Of a stretch of DNA of 64,000 bases, positions 18,478 through 27,660 are shown one piece after another. Positions within the stretch are counted from its first letter, which is position 1. The number at the start of each line of letters is the position of its first letter. The position numbers and the translations under genes are program-made. The notes below the pieces were generated by a model, which did not search any database, was not told the DNA's origin, and was given only the letters and a program-made list of their open reading frames with translations. The stretch comes from JAFGPL01 sp046485045 (GTDB lineage: Bacteria; Bacteroidota; Bacteroidia; Bacteroidales; UBA10428): NCBI GenBank assembly GCA_046485045.1, contig JAWOHT010000014.1, positions 4,177 to 68,176 on the forward strand, given 5' to 3'.

Positions 18478-19896
18478 ATGACAGACATTTCGGAGTTTAG
18501 AAAAAACGCTTATGAACTGGTAGATTGGATTGCCGGTTATTATGAAAATATTGAACATTATCCTGTAAAATCGCTTGTAAAACCCAGAGACATATACAAT
18601 AAACTGCCTGCTGGGCCTCCGGCAAAAAGTGAAGAATTCGAAGACATTATGCAGGATTTCCGCAAAATCATTATGCCAGGGATAACCCATTGGCAACACC
18701 CGGACTTTTTTGCCTATTTTCCGGCCAACACAAGTTTTCCTTCAATTTTGGGTGAAATGCTTACTGCTTCTTTGGGGACGCAATGCATGAAGTGGGAAAC
18801 TTCACCTGCCGCCGCAGAACTCGAAGAGGCCATGATGAACTGGCTGAAGCAAATGACCGGGTTGCCGGACTCATTTCAGGGTGTAATACAAGACTCGGCC
18901 TCCTCGGCCACACTATGCGCCATATTGTCGGCAAGAGAGAACGCAACTAATTTCAGGATAAACCAAAACGGATTTACAGACCAGAAATTCAGGGTTTATT
19001 GCTCAACCGAAGCACATTCGTCGGTTGAAAAAGCCGTTAAAATAGCAGGCATAGGCAGCATAAACCTTGTGAAGCTTGGCGTAGACGATGAATTTGCACT
19101 GTTGCCAGAAGCGCTTGACAATGCCATTCAAAAAGATATAAAAGACGGATTCACACCATTGTGTGTCGTGGCCGCCCTCGGTACCACAAGTTCCACTGCC
19201 GTTGACCCGCTCGGTAAAATTGCCGGAATAACAGCAAAATATAATGTATGGCTGCACGTTGATGCTGCATATGCCGGTAATGTATTGATTCTTCCCGAAT
19301 ACAAGTGGATGATACAAGGAATTGAAAATGCAGACAGTATGGTTTTCAACCCCCACAAATGGCTTTTTACCAACTTTGATTGCTCGGCTTATTTTGTGAA
19401 AGACAAAGACAAACTGGTTAAAACCTTTCAGATGCTGCCCGAGTACCTGAAGACCAAAACCGATGGTTTGGTAAACGACTATTCTGAATGGGGCGTGCAG
19501 CTCGGACGCCGTTTTCGTGCCCTTAAGCTGTGGTTTGTATTAAGAAGCTTCGGGGTAGAGAACCTGCAGCAGATGATCAGAAACCATATCAGCTATGCAA
19601 GGTATTTTGCTGATGAGATACAGAAAAAAGAAAAGTTTGAGATAATGGCCCCGGTAAAGTTTGCACTGGTTTGTTTTCGCTATGTTCCCAAAGAATCTAT
19701 GAGCAATGACGAACTGAATGTAATGAATGAAAAACTTCTGCAGCAAATAAACAGCTCGGGCAAAATCTATCTGTCGCATACAAAGCTAAACGGTAAGTTT
19801 ACATTAAGGCTTCAGACAGGACAAACCAACGTACAGTTAAGGCATGTGGAGGAAGCTTTGAAACTGATTGAGGAAATGGCAGGGAAGCTTGATTAG
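18478..19896 (+). CDS. Pyridoxal phosphate-dependent aromatic-L-amino-acid decarboxylase family
   Basis: A 472-residue group II decarboxylase. The motifs HVDAAYAG and NPHKWLFTNFDCSAYF are diagnostic, with the PLP-binding lysine at about residue 294. The N-terminal block LVDWIAGYYENIEHYPV and the HPDFFAYFPAN segment match the animal and bacterial aromatic amino acid (tyrosine, tryptophan, DOPA) decarboxylases. It would release CO2 to form an aromatic amine such as tyramine or tryptamine, or phenylacetaldehyde in the aldehyde-synthase variants. It stands alone, with no transporter beside it, so the amine is either exported by an unlinked system or used inside the cell. Confidence 0.9.
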   Translation: MTDISEFRKNAYELVDWIAGYYENIEHYPVKSLVKPRDIYNKLPAGPPAKSEEFEDIMQDFRKIIMPGITHWQHPDFFAYFPANTSFPSILGEMLTASLGTQCMKWETSPAAAELEEAMMNWLKQMTGLPDSFQGVIQDSASSATLCAILSARENATNFRINQNGFTDQKFRVYCSTEAHSSVEKAVKIAGIGSINLVKLGVDDEFALLPEALDNAIQKDIKDGFTPLCVVAALGTTSSTAVDPLGKIAGITAKYNVWLHVDAAYAGNVLILPEYKWMIQGIENADSMVFNPHKWLFTNFDCSAYFVKDKDKLVKTFQMLPEYLKTKTDGLVNDYSEWGVQLGRRFRALKLWFVLRSFGVENLQQMIRNHISYARYFADEIQKKEKFEIMAPVKFALVCFRYVPKESMSNDELNVMNEKLLQQINSSGKIYLSHTKLNGKFTLRLQTGQTNVQLRHVEEALKLIEEMAGKLD

Positions 19897-19961
19897 TTGA
19901 TTCATCTGTACGAATTGCCGTGTTGTTGTTTTTAAGATATGAAATGCATTTTAAAATCTTA

Positions 19962-19969
19962 TATCTTTG
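19962..19969 (+). promoter_or_regulatory. Candidate -7 element upstream of the SIS gene
   Basis: TATCTTTG matches TAnnTTTG and lies 21 bp before the ATG at 19991. A 7-bp inverted repeat (AAGATAT at 19933-19940 region, ATATCTT at 19961-19967) overlaps it and could be an operator. No good -33 TTTG is visible. Confidence 0.45.
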
Positions 19970-19990
19970 TACACTTTTTAAAGGAAAGGG

Positions 19991-20608
19991 ATGAAGCAGG
20001 ATATTCAAAAATTACTTGATGCTGAGGCTGAAGCAATACAAAACATTCCGCTGGATGACAGCTTCGAAAAGGCCTTAACGCTTATTCATCGCAGTGTGCA
20101 TTTAAACGGTGGTAAAGTCATCATCAGCGGTATGGGCAAGGCCGGGCAGATAGCTACGAATATCTCTACAACACTTAGCTCCACGGGTACACCTGCAGTG
20201 TTTATTCACCCCAGCGATGCCCAGCACGGCGACCTTGGGGTAATACAAAACAACGATATACTGCTGGTGGTCTCAAATTCGGGGAAGACACGTGAAATCA
20301 TTGAACTGGTAGGCCTGGCAAGAAATCTTGTGCCGGCAATACCGGTGATACTGATAACAGGTAATCCTGAAAACGAACTGAGTAATCTGGCCGATGTTAC
20401 AATCTATACCGGTAACCCCCCAGAGGTATGCCCCCTGGGACTTACCCCTACAACTTCTACCACTGTAATGACCGTTATCGGCGATATTTTAGTGGTGATG
20501 ATGATGAAAAAGATTGATTTCAAGGCTGAAGATTATGCCAAAAGGCATCATGGCGGATACCTCGGATATAGGTCGAGAATAGGTGCAACAAATAACCGCA
20601 ATATTTAG
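19991..20608 (+). CDS. SIS domain sugar-phosphate isomerase, arabinose-5-phosphate isomerase-like
   Basis: A 205-residue single SIS-domain protein. ISGMGKAGQIATNISTTLSSTGTPAVFIHPSDAQHGDLG and LVVSNSGKTREI form the sugar-phosphate site. AEDYAKRHHGGYLG near the C-terminus is typical of the KdsD/KpsF/GutQ group, but the CBS domains of KdsD are missing, as in the short GutQ-like forms. It would interconvert an aldose and a ketose phosphate. It begins a plus-strand run with an isochorismatase-like and a PfkB gene and faces the B12-controlled sugar operon, so the substrate may belong to that pathway. A clear GGAAAGGG sequence precedes the start. Confidence 0.85.
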   Translation: MKQDIQKLLDAEAEAIQNIPLDDSFEKALTLIHRSVHLNGGKVIISGMGKAGQIATNISTTLSSTGTPAVFIHPSDAQHGDLGVIQNNDILLVVSNSGKTREIIELVGLARNLVPAIPVILITGNPENELSNLADVTIYTGNPPEVCPLGLTPTTSTTVMTVIGDILVVMMMKKIDFKAEDYAKRHHGGYLGYRSRIGATNNRNI

Positions 20609-20641
20609 AACTTTTTGGGTTATGACATTTAAAATGATGAA

Positions 20642-21184
20642 ATGAAAATTTTCACTGAAAACAGCACCGGATTAATCGTAGATTACCAGGAAAAGCTGGT
20701 TAAGCATATGTTTGAAAGCGATGTAACAGTTAGAAATACCGGGTTACTGATACAAGGCTTAATAGTAATGGAAATCCCGTTAATTGTTACGCAACAATAT
20801 ACCAAAGGCCTGGGGGAAACCGTTTCGGAGCTCGCACAATACCTGGGAGGGATTCAAAAAACTGAGAAGTTATCTTTCAGTTGCTATGGAGAACCTGCCT
20901 TTGTGCAGCAATTGGTTAGTACAGGCCGGAAAACGGTAATCATAGCCGGTATCGAGGCACATGTATGTGTTTTGCAAACTGTCCTCGACCTGCTTGAATC
21001 TGGCTTTCAGCCTGTTGTTGTCGAAGACTGCATTACATCAAGAAAATTAAACGATAAAGAAGTTGCGATGAAAAGAATGCGCGATGAAGGCGCAATTATT
21101 ACTACCTTTGAGTCATTGCTGTTTGAATTGTGTAAAGTAGCAGGAAATGAGAAGTTTAAAGCAATTTCAAAACTGGTAAAATAA
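20642..21184 (+). CDS. Isochorismatase-like cysteine hydrolase
   Basis: A 180-residue cysteine hydrolase. The catalytic aspartate is Asp14 (LIVDYQEKL), and the nucleophile lies in GIEAHVCVLQTVLDL, with the usual cis-peptide before it. Family members cleave isochorismate, nicotinamide or carbamoyl compounds; the exact substrate cannot be told here. This sequence resembles the short YcaC-like hydrolases. It begins 33 bp after the SIS gene and ends 4 bp before the PfkB kinase, so it is in the same operon. Confidence 0.82.
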   Translation: MKIFTENSTGLIVDYQEKLVKHMFESDVTVRNTGLLIQGLIVMEIPLIVTQQYTKGLGETVSELAQYLGGIQKTEKLSFSCYGEPAFVQQLVSTGRKTVIIAGIEAHVCVLQTVLDLLESGFQPVVVEDCITSRKLNDKEVAMKRMRDEGAIITTFESLLFELCKVAGNEKFKAISKLVK

Positions 21185-21188
21185 TTCT

Positions 21189-22112
21189 ATGAGAAAGATA
21201 TATGCTATCGGAGAAACTGTACTTGATATTTTATTTAAAAACAATATGCCTTTTACTGCAAAGGCTGGCGGTGCAAGTCTAAACAGCGCTGTATCGCTTG
21301 GCAGGCTTGGATTGCCTGTTTATTTCATTGGCGAATACGGCTTGGATGAGGTGGGAAACTTTATTGATAATTTCTTAAAAGAAAACAATGTTTCAACCGA
21401 TTATGTTTACCGGTATTATGATGGTAAATCGGCACTTGCATTGGCTTTTTTGAATGAAAACAGCGATGCCAGCTATGATTTTTATAAGATATATCCGGAA
21501 AAAAGGCTGAATATCAAATTTCCTGAAATACAGCCCGATGATATTGTTCTCTTTGGGTCTACGTATGCCGTTACACCCGAGGTAAGGCCGAAATTGATAG
21601 AACTGATACAACATGCAAAAAGAAACAAGGCCATCATCATTTATGACCCCAATTTCAGGAAATCTCACCTCCACGAATTGCACAAGATGAAACCGATGAT
21701 TCTTGACAATATTAAGCTGGCAGACATTGTGCGTGGTTCGGACGAAGATTTTTCATTTATTTACGGGGTGAACAATGCCGATGAAACCTATGATAACGTA
21801 AGTAAGTCTGTTCCAAACCTGCTTTATACTGCAAGCCGCAAAGGTGTGTTTTTAAGGACCCCAACATATTCAGCAGAATTTCCTGTAAAAACCATCGAAC
21901 CGAAAAGCACCATCGGTGCAGGGGACAGCTTTAACGCAGGTATTGCTTTCTCGCTGTATAAAGAAAGCATTACAAGAAACGACCTGCTGCAAATGAATGA
22001 AGCATCATGGAGAGTAATCGTTAATACAGCGGTTGAATTTGCCACCCATGTTTGTCTGAATTATGACAATTACATATCAAAGGATTTTGCAGATCGCTTT
22101 AGTGTAAAATAA
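21189..22112 (+). CDS. PfkB family sugar kinase
   Basis: A 307-residue ribokinase/fructokinase-type kinase. The N-terminal AKAGGASLNSAVSLGRLG and the C-terminal signature STIGAGDSFNAGIAFSL (catalytic Asp in GAGD, about residue 244) are intact. It phosphorylates a sugar or sugar acid at a primary hydroxyl. It is the third gene of the SIS-isochorismatase-PfkB run and converges with the zinc dehydrogenase of the B12-controlled operon, 26 bp away. It may feed phosphorylated substrate into that pathway. Confidence 0.88.
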   Translation: MRKIYAIGETVLDILFKNNMPFTAKAGGASLNSAVSLGRLGLPVYFIGEYGLDEVGNFIDNFLKENNVSTDYVYRYYDGKSALALAFLNENSDASYDFYKIYPEKRLNIKFPEIQPDDIVLFGSTYAVTPEVRPKLIELIQHAKRNKAIIIYDPNFRKSHLHELHKMKPMILDNIKLADIVRGSDEDFSFIYGVNNADETYDNVSKSVPNLLYTASRKGVFLRTPTYSAEFPVKTIEPKSTIGAGDSFNAGIAFSLYKESITRNDLLQMNEASWRVIVNTAVEFATHVCLNYDNYISKDFADRFSVK

Positions 22113-22138
22113 ACTGAGACTTTTATACTCCCAATAAC

Positions 22139-23413
22139 TTAAACCGGTGTGCCGTTTTTCATCAGGTATGCTTCTGCTTCTATGCTCCACAAACCGTTGT
22201 TTTTTTGGGTAATTTCATCCAGCTTTTTGAACAGCGTATCAGTTTCCCCCTTTTCTTTAAACTCGGTCAACGATGTGAGGGGCATTTTTATATTGGTGTA
22301 AATCAGCTTTTTGCCACCGGGTATGTCGGGCAGGTTCAGTGTGGTGGCAATTACGGCATCCAAACCACCGATATGTGTTACCAGTCCTGCCGGGTCGAGC
22401 CCTTTCGACATCATGGTGATGGCTTCTTCCATGTCGTCATTGTTGCCGCCGCTGGTACCTACTATGTGCGTGAAATTATAATGGACATTGTAAAAATTGA
22501 AATTTGCCTTGAAATTTGGATTTCCAGGCCCTGCAAAGAAATTAAGGCACCCGTCGAATGCAAGAAGAGCGTCGCCCTGTTCCACTACCGCTGCCACCGG
22601 TGCAAATACAAATACATCATTAAATCCTGTGCCATTGGTAACTTCGAGCAACGACTCAACAGGGTTTTCCATTTTGCCGGTATTGATATATTTCAGTTCA
22701 ATGCCTTGGGCGGAGGCAAGTTCGGGGCTGTATAATTCTGCTGCATGGTTTAACCTGCCCTGATCTATATCGGTTACAACCAGCAGTTTGGGTTTTCTGT
22801 CTTCGCGGTTGATAACATAGTTAATGGCAGCAAGCCCCATCGGGCCTACGCCCGCAAGAATGGCCATTTTACCCCCGTCTACGATTTCCATCTGGTGAAT
22901 GTACGAACCGGGCTTTGTATGGTAACAGGCATGCATAGCGCCAATAACGCACGACAATGGTTCTGCAAGTGCAGCAGGGTAAAAGCCCTGGCCGGTATAA
23001 GGCAACAGGCAGTTTTGTTCCATCACCTCGTTGGGGATAATGATGTGGGTGGCATCACCACCTATGTACCTGTATGAATATCCCGGTGCGCTAAGAATGC
23101 CAACAGGCCCGTCGGGGTAGTTGATAGCCGGCTGAATGGAAAATTTCATGCCTGGTTTGAAAGCATGCTTCCATTTTTCGCCAACCTCTATAATTACCCC
23201 GCTGAACTCATGGCCAATCATGGTTGGGTTTTTATCAATATCATCAGGTATCCTTTTATGATCGGTACCCTGCTTTGCCGCCTTGTTCGAAGACATACAT
23301 ATACTGTCGCATATTACCTGTGCAAGTATCTCGTTGTCTTTTATTGCTGGCAAATCAAACTCTTCGAGCCTTAAATCATTTTTACCGTATATTCTAACTG
23401 CTTTGGTCTTCAT
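22139..23413 (-). CDS. Zinc-binding alcohol dehydrogenase, L-sorbose-1-phosphate reductase-like
   Basis: A 424-residue medium-chain dehydrogenase. The zinc site includes the region CDSICMSSNKAA and MIGHEFSGVIIEVGEKW. The nucleotide-binding loop is GGKMAILAGVGPMGLAAINYV (about 182-202). The length and the extended central region fit the SorE-type L-sorbose-1-phosphate reductases better than ordinary alcohol dehydrogenases (about 340-350 residues). It is the last gene of the five-gene operon, 16 bp after the aldolase/SDR gene, and probably oxidises or reduces a polyol or ketose phosphate. Confidence 0.82.
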   Translation of the reverse strand: MKTKAVRIYGKNDLRLEEFDLPAIKDNEILAQVICDSICMSSNKAAKQGTDHKRIPDDIDKNPTMIGHEFSGVIIEVGEKWKHAFKPGMKFSIQPAINYPDGPVGILSAPGYSYRYIGGDATHIIIPNEVMEQNCLLPYTGQGFYPAALAEPLSCVIGAMHACYHTKPGSYIHQMEIVDGGKMAILAGVGPMGLAAINYVINREDRKPKLLVVTDIDQGRLNHAAELYSPELASAQGIELKYINTGKMENPVESLLEVTNGTGFNDVFVFAPVAAVVEQGDALLAFDGCLNFFAGPGNPNFKANFNFYNVHYNFTHIVGTSGGNNDDMEEAITMMSKGLDPAGLVTHIGGLDAVIATTLNLPDIPGGKKLIYTNIKMPLTSLTEFKEKGETDTLFKKLDEITQKNNGLWSIEAEAYLMKNGTPV

Positions 23414-23429
23414 AATCCGATTTAAAAAA

Positions 23430-25403
23430 TTAATTCAACATTATCTGTCCGCCGGTAACCGGAATTGCCTGTCCGGTCTCATATTTCTGATCAATTACAT
23501 AAAATATGGCTTTCATTACATCTTCAACTCTGCAACCGCGTCCGGCAGGCACCTGCGCTTCGTAATAACGTTTTACGTCTTCGATTGTTCTGGCACCGGG
23601 TACTTTTCCGGCATTCAGGTACTGAACGAACAAACCGTTTTTGGGATCAGACCATAGTGGGCCTTCGAACAGGTTTCCCGGGCAGATCGAATTAACCTTT
23701 ATTTTATAGGGTATGAGTTCCAGCGCAAAAGACTGGGTAAGGCCTACACCACCAAACTTACCTCCGGCGTAGGCAAAGTTTTTGTTGCTGCCTTTCAGTC
23801 CCGATTTTGAATTTATCTGGATAATGTCTGTGAAATAGTCGTCACGGTAACTGGCCTGTACTTTAAGTATTTCCGAGGCATACTTGGCACACAGGTAGTA
23901 GCCGGTATAATTTACACGGGTAACGAATTCAAAAGTTTCCGGTTCCATTTCTTCAAGGCCTCCGGCTTTTAATACCCCTGCATTGCTGATGAAAATATCC
24001 AGTCCGCCAAATTCTGTTACAGTTTTGAACATCAGGTTTTTTAACGATTCGGGATTTGTAACATCAGTTTTAACAAAAACTGCTTTGTTCTTTTTGTTTG
24101 CGCTGTTGAGCTTATCAACCAGTTCATTGCCTTTTTCTTCGTTGAGGTCGGCTATAATTACATTGGCGCCTTTTTCGAAAAGGCTGGCGGCAATTCCTTC
24201 GCCAAAACCCTGCGCGGCACCGGTAATAATAGCAATCTTGCCGTCAACCAGCTCATTACCCCGGGCAGTTCCTTTTGAAACCTTTCGTCTGTAATTTTCA
24301 ACCTCCCAGGTGTCAATAAAGTCTATCTGATTGCGGTTCATGAACCTTGGACCACCAAAATTTTCGGTGTAGTGGCTAATTTTCATCAGGTCTTCGAACA
24401 CATCAAGTACATTTTCTGCTGCCTGGGCGTTTTCTTCAACTGCAATAAGCCCAATACCTTTAATCAGGATAACTTTTGGGGTATATTTGTACTCGTTTCT
24501 GAACCGCTCAAGGTGTGATTTAAAACGGTCTAAAATGCTTTCGACTGACCCATTTACATCCAGAAACAGGTATTTGGCTTTGCAATACACGATGATATCA
24601 GGAGTAAAAGGCAGTGAGATTTTAAAAAAAGCATCCTGGCTTGAACTGTATTTCTCAATTAGTGAATTGTACCTTGTCTTGAGTATTACAGGGCTATCTT
24701 CTGTAAGGAGCATTTTAACAGCAGGAAGAATTTCCCGGGTTTTCACTTCATTTTCAAAGGGTTCTGTCAGCAGATCTCCGGCTATGCGGTTTCTTATTCG
24801 TGATTCGATTTCGCTGTAGAGCTCTTGTATTTCTTCGGTTGAATTGGCGCTTACAAATACCCCGTGATTTTCAAGAAAGATAATCTGAGGGTCTGCTTTG
24901 TGGTTATTACGGTATTGATTGAGTTCAAGTTCAATTTTTTTAAAGAGGGTGTAGCCCGGGTCAACATATTCTATATAAAGGGTGTTCTCAGGAAAAAGCT
25001 CCTGCACAAACTGTTTCGATTGCTTAGCACAAAGCAACCCGTTGACCAGCGTAGGGTGGGTATGCACAATGTACTGATAATCTATTATGTCATGCATAGA
25101 TGTTTCGACCGATGGTCTTAACCCCGATTCTTTATTTACAATAGCAGCGTGAAGGTCTTCTTTCACTTCCCTTTCGCGTTCAAACGGGTTTTCGTTGTAA
25201 CCTGCCGAAGATATTCTTTTCAGTTTTTCCCGGTTGAGCTGCACAAACCCGTTCACATCAATGGTGGCAAGTGATGTTCCGCTGGCTTTAATCCAGATAT
25301 GTGTGTCATTCTTAAACGAGGTGTTTCCGCCCCCGGCAATTACATAATTTTTTTGTTTTCCATAAAATTGTGATATCTCAACTAAATTTTTTAATTCCTT
25401 CAT
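23430..25403 (-). CDS. Bifunctional class II aldolase / short-chain dehydrogenase
   Basis: A 657-residue fusion. The N-terminal half (about 1-385) is a class II aldolase/adducin domain with metal ligands in VHTHPTLVNG (His114, His116) and the later ENHGVFV. The C-terminal half (about 389-657) is an SDR with the cofactor loop ITGAAQGFGEG and the active-site pattern YAGGKFGG. The architecture is that of bacterial rhamnulose-1-phosphate aldolase/lactaldehyde dehydrogenase fusions and sorbitol-6-phosphate dehydrogenase-like fusions. It could split a ketose phosphate into DHAP and an aldehyde and then oxidise or reduce a product. It is the fourth gene of the riboswitch-controlled operon. Confidence 0.88.
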   Translation of the reverse strand: MKELKNLVEISQFYGKQKNYVIAGGGNTSFKNDTHIWIKASGTSLATIDVNGFVQLNREKLKRISSAGYNENPFEREREVKEDLHAAIVNKESGLRPSVETSMHDIIDYQYIVHTHPTLVNGLLCAKQSKQFVQELFPENTLYIEYVDPGYTLFKKIELELNQYRNNHKADPQIIFLENHGVFVSANSTEEIQELYSEIESRIRNRIAGDLLTEPFENEVKTREILPAVKMLLTEDSPVILKTRYNSLIEKYSSSQDAFFKISLPFTPDIIVYCKAKYLFLDVNGSVESILDRFKSHLERFRNEYKYTPKVILIKGIGLIAVEENAQAAENVLDVFEDLMKISHYTENFGGPRFMNRNQIDFIDTWEVENYRRKVSKGTARGNELVDGKIAIITGAAQGFGEGIAASLFEKGANVIIADLNEEKGNELVDKLNSANKKNKAVFVKTDVTNPESLKNLMFKTVTEFGGLDIFISNAGVLKAGGLEEMEPETFEFVTRVNYTGYYLCAKYASEILKVQASYRDDYFTDIIQINSKSGLKGSNKNFAYAGGKFGGVGLTQSFALELIPYKIKVNSICPGNLFEGPLWSDPKNGLFVQYLNAGKVPGARTIEDVKRYYEAQVPAGRGCRVEDVMKAIFYVIDQKYETGQAIPVTGGQIMLN

Positions 25404-25412
25404 AAAATCTTT

Positions 25413-26645
25413 TTAATCGTTTGATTTTAAATAGTTTTCAATTACGGCTTGTCCGAGTTCAATAAAATGCGCAATTTCTGATTGTTTTGTCATTCGGTGG
25501 CTGTTTAAAAACCCTTCTTGGTCTTTTGCTTTAAGGTACTGATGCGCTGCAACCACGCAGGCGCCGTTGTAGGCAACTTTTTTCAGGTACCCGTCGAGTT
25601 CCCTGTCGGTGGTTTTTACCGTAAGCGGGCTCAGTTGTGGTGAGTTATGTTCGGTGCCGAAGTTGATGACAAATCCTCTTTCTACCATGTTTTTCACAAA
25701 ACGGGTAAGGTTTTCGAACCTGTTGCGTCCGGGGATAAGCTCTATGCATCCCACTCCAAGTTCTGTGAGCCTGTCAGCAAGCTTCCTGTCATCTGCTTCA
25801 AAGGGTGTATAGTTGCCATTCTTGTCGTCGAGCAATACGGGGTAACAAGGTATTCCGCCTGCATCTGTAATAATATTGATGATCTCTTCAAGCGGCAGAA
25901 ATGCTTTTTCGTCTTCAGGCACAAATGCTGCACCGCCTGCCTTGAGCAGGTTTCCCCTGATCTCTTCCTCGAGTTGAATATTGTCTGAAATACTGGCTTT
26001 TTGATCTTTTCCGGCATACAGCTGTGTAAGGAAAGATTTCTTTTCGGCCTCGGTCTTATAAAATTCATTCATTCTCACCCTTATTGCTTTAGCAATGTGC
26101 CTTTCGCGTAAAAGGTCTTTGGCAAATTCTTTTTTTAACGAAACGAAGTCGAATGTGAAGGGTGATTGAGCCTGTTCGAGCAACTCGTTGGTTCTTTCGA
26201 GCATCTTCCGCGCCTGTTTCTGGCTTTCAGACTTCACCTGTTCAAGCTTTTGCTGGTTTTGGGCCGAAAGTGAGAACGGAAAATTCAATCCTTTCCCGCT
26301 GAAATAGATCCTGCCCGGGTTATTCGGGTCATTAATTTTTATTCCCAGTTCCTGTTCTTGTTTTAAAAGTCCGATAAACTCAATGGAGAATTCAGGGAAA
26401 ACCCTGTTTGTAAGGGCATGTTTCAGGAACTCGTCGTACCCGTCGGCCACAAAAAAGTCATTGATGCCGAGTACCCTGATGTCTTCATTTAGGGCCATTT
26501 CAAAAGCCTGGGCTATATTGGCAAATGCGCTGAAAGAGTAGGGGGTATGAATATGGCAGTTTACCTTATAAACCTGACCTTCTGCCTGGTTGCGCCACCA
26601 TTCGAGTAATTCTTGTTTGCCGGGAAAAGAGGTTAAGAAATTCAT
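25413..26645 (-). CDS. PHP domain metal-dependent hydrolase
   Basis: A 410-residue PHP superfamily protein. The first metal motif is NCHIHTPYSFSAF (about residues 29-41), followed by LGINDFF, and later INFGTEHNSP, which supplies further metal ligands. PHP proteins are usually phosphoesterases using two or three metals. The central part (about 120-240) is a long charged, partly coiled insertion. It lies 2 bp from the aldo/keto reductase gene and 9 bp from the aldolase/SDR gene, so it is part of the same pathway. I infer that it hydrolyses a sugar phosphate or lactone; no substrate is known to me. Confidence 0.78.
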   Translation of the reverse strand: MNFLTSFPGKQELLEWWRNQAEGQVYKVNCHIHTPYSFSAFANIAQAFEMALNEDIRVLGINDFFVADGYDEFLKHALTNRVFPEFSIEFIGLLKQEQELGIKINDPNNPGRIYFSGKGLNFPFSLSAQNQQKLEQVKSESQKQARKMLERTNELLEQAQSPFTFDFVSLKKEFAKDLLRERHIAKAIRVRMNEFYKTEAEKKSFLTQLYAGKDQKASISDNIQLEEEIRGNLLKAGGAAFVPEDEKAFLPLEEIINIITDAGGIPCYPVLLDDKNGNYTPFEADDRKLADRLTELGVGCIELIPGRNRFENLTRFVKNMVERGFVINFGTEHNSPQLSPLTVKTTDRELDGYLKKVAYNGACVVAAHQYLKAKDQEGFLNSHRMTKQSEIAHFIELGQAVIENYLKSND

Positions 26646-26647
26646 TG

Positions 26648-27640
26648 TTACAATTCGAGTTTTATTTGTTCTATTTCTTTATTAATAGTATTGATTTCTT
26701 CGGTGCTAAGGGTGAATTCTGCAGCTTTGGCATTCTCTTCAACCTGTTCCGGGCTCCTGGCACCAACCAGCACACATGAGATTCCGGGTTGTTGCATGGT
26801 CCAGTTAATGACCAGTTGCGTAAGCGTGATATTCCTGTTTTGTGCAATTGGTTCGATTTTTTCAAGAAAATCATTGATTTGCAAAAGGTTACCAAGGGAA
26901 TAATAGGGCAGGTTTGATCTTGTATCGCCCTCGTTAAATTTGTAGTCGCCTTTAATTTTACCGGTGAGCACCCCGCGTTGCAAAGGACTGTAGGCCAGTA
27001 TTCCTATATTGTTTTGGATGCAAAACGGCACAATCTCTTTTTCGATATCAAGCTTTACCATACTGTATGGTACCTGGTTAGAGGCGAGGGTGATTCTGGA
27101 GTTGGCCTTTTTCATCTCATTAACGCTGTAATTGCATACCCCCGATGCTTTTACTTTCCCCTGTTTAATAAGTATTTCAACTGCTTCCATGGTTTCTTCC
27201 ACCGGGGTTGTGGGATCGGGCCAGTGTATCTGGTAAAGGTCAATAAAATCGGTATCCAGCCTTTTAAGACTTTGTTCGCACTCGTGTATTACACTTTTTT
27301 TCGATGAATACTTGTGCATATTTACCGGTTTCCCTTCGTTTGAAACCGAAGAAAAGAAAAACTTGCCTTTATTGGTATCCCAACTAAGGCCATATTTTGT
27401 AAGTATCTGCACTTTGTCTCTTTTGCCTTTTATGGCCTTGCCGACAATTTCTTCACTTAACCCGAACCCGTAGGCAGGGGCAGTATCAATGGTAGTCATT
27501 CCCAGGTCTAAAGCTCTTTCAACAGCTTTCACAGACTGGTCAATATCTGTTCCGCCCCACATCCATCCACCTGCAGCCCATGCTCCAAAGGCTATTTCGG
27601 TTACTTTTACATCGCTTTTTCCAAGTTGATTTAGCTTCAT
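26648..27640 (-). CDS. Aldo/keto reductase
   Basis: A 330-residue NAD(P)H-dependent oxidoreductase with the (beta/alpha)8 fold. The catalytic tetrad is visible in DTAPAYGFGLSEE (Asp, Tyr), ILTKYG (Lys) and YQIHWPDP (His), and the C-terminal cofactor motif is VGARSPEQVEENAKA. I start at MKLNQLGKSDV (27640); an in-frame ATG nine codons upstream would overlap the HAD gene stop. It would reduce a sugar aldehyde or a small aldehyde such as lactaldehyde. It is the second gene of the operon, 20 bp after the HAD gene. Confidence 0.88.
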   Translation of the reverse strand: MKLNQLGKSDVKVTEIAFGAWAAGGWMWGGTDIDQSVKAVERALDLGMTTIDTAPAYGFGLSEEIVGKAIKGKRDKVQILTKYGLSWDTNKGKFFFSSVSNEGKPVNMHKYSSKKSVIHECEQSLKRLDTDFIDLYQIHWPDPTTPVEETMEAVEILIKQGKVKASGVCNYSVNEMKKANSRITLASNQVPYSMVKLDIEKEIVPFCIQNNIGILAYSPLQRGVLTGKIKGDYKFNEGDTRSNLPYYSLGNLLQINDFLEKIEPIAQNRNITLTQLVINWTMQQPGISCVLVGARSPEQVEENAKAAEFTLSTEEINTINKEIEQIKLEL

Positions 27641-27660
27641 AAGTTTTTGAATTAATTGGG

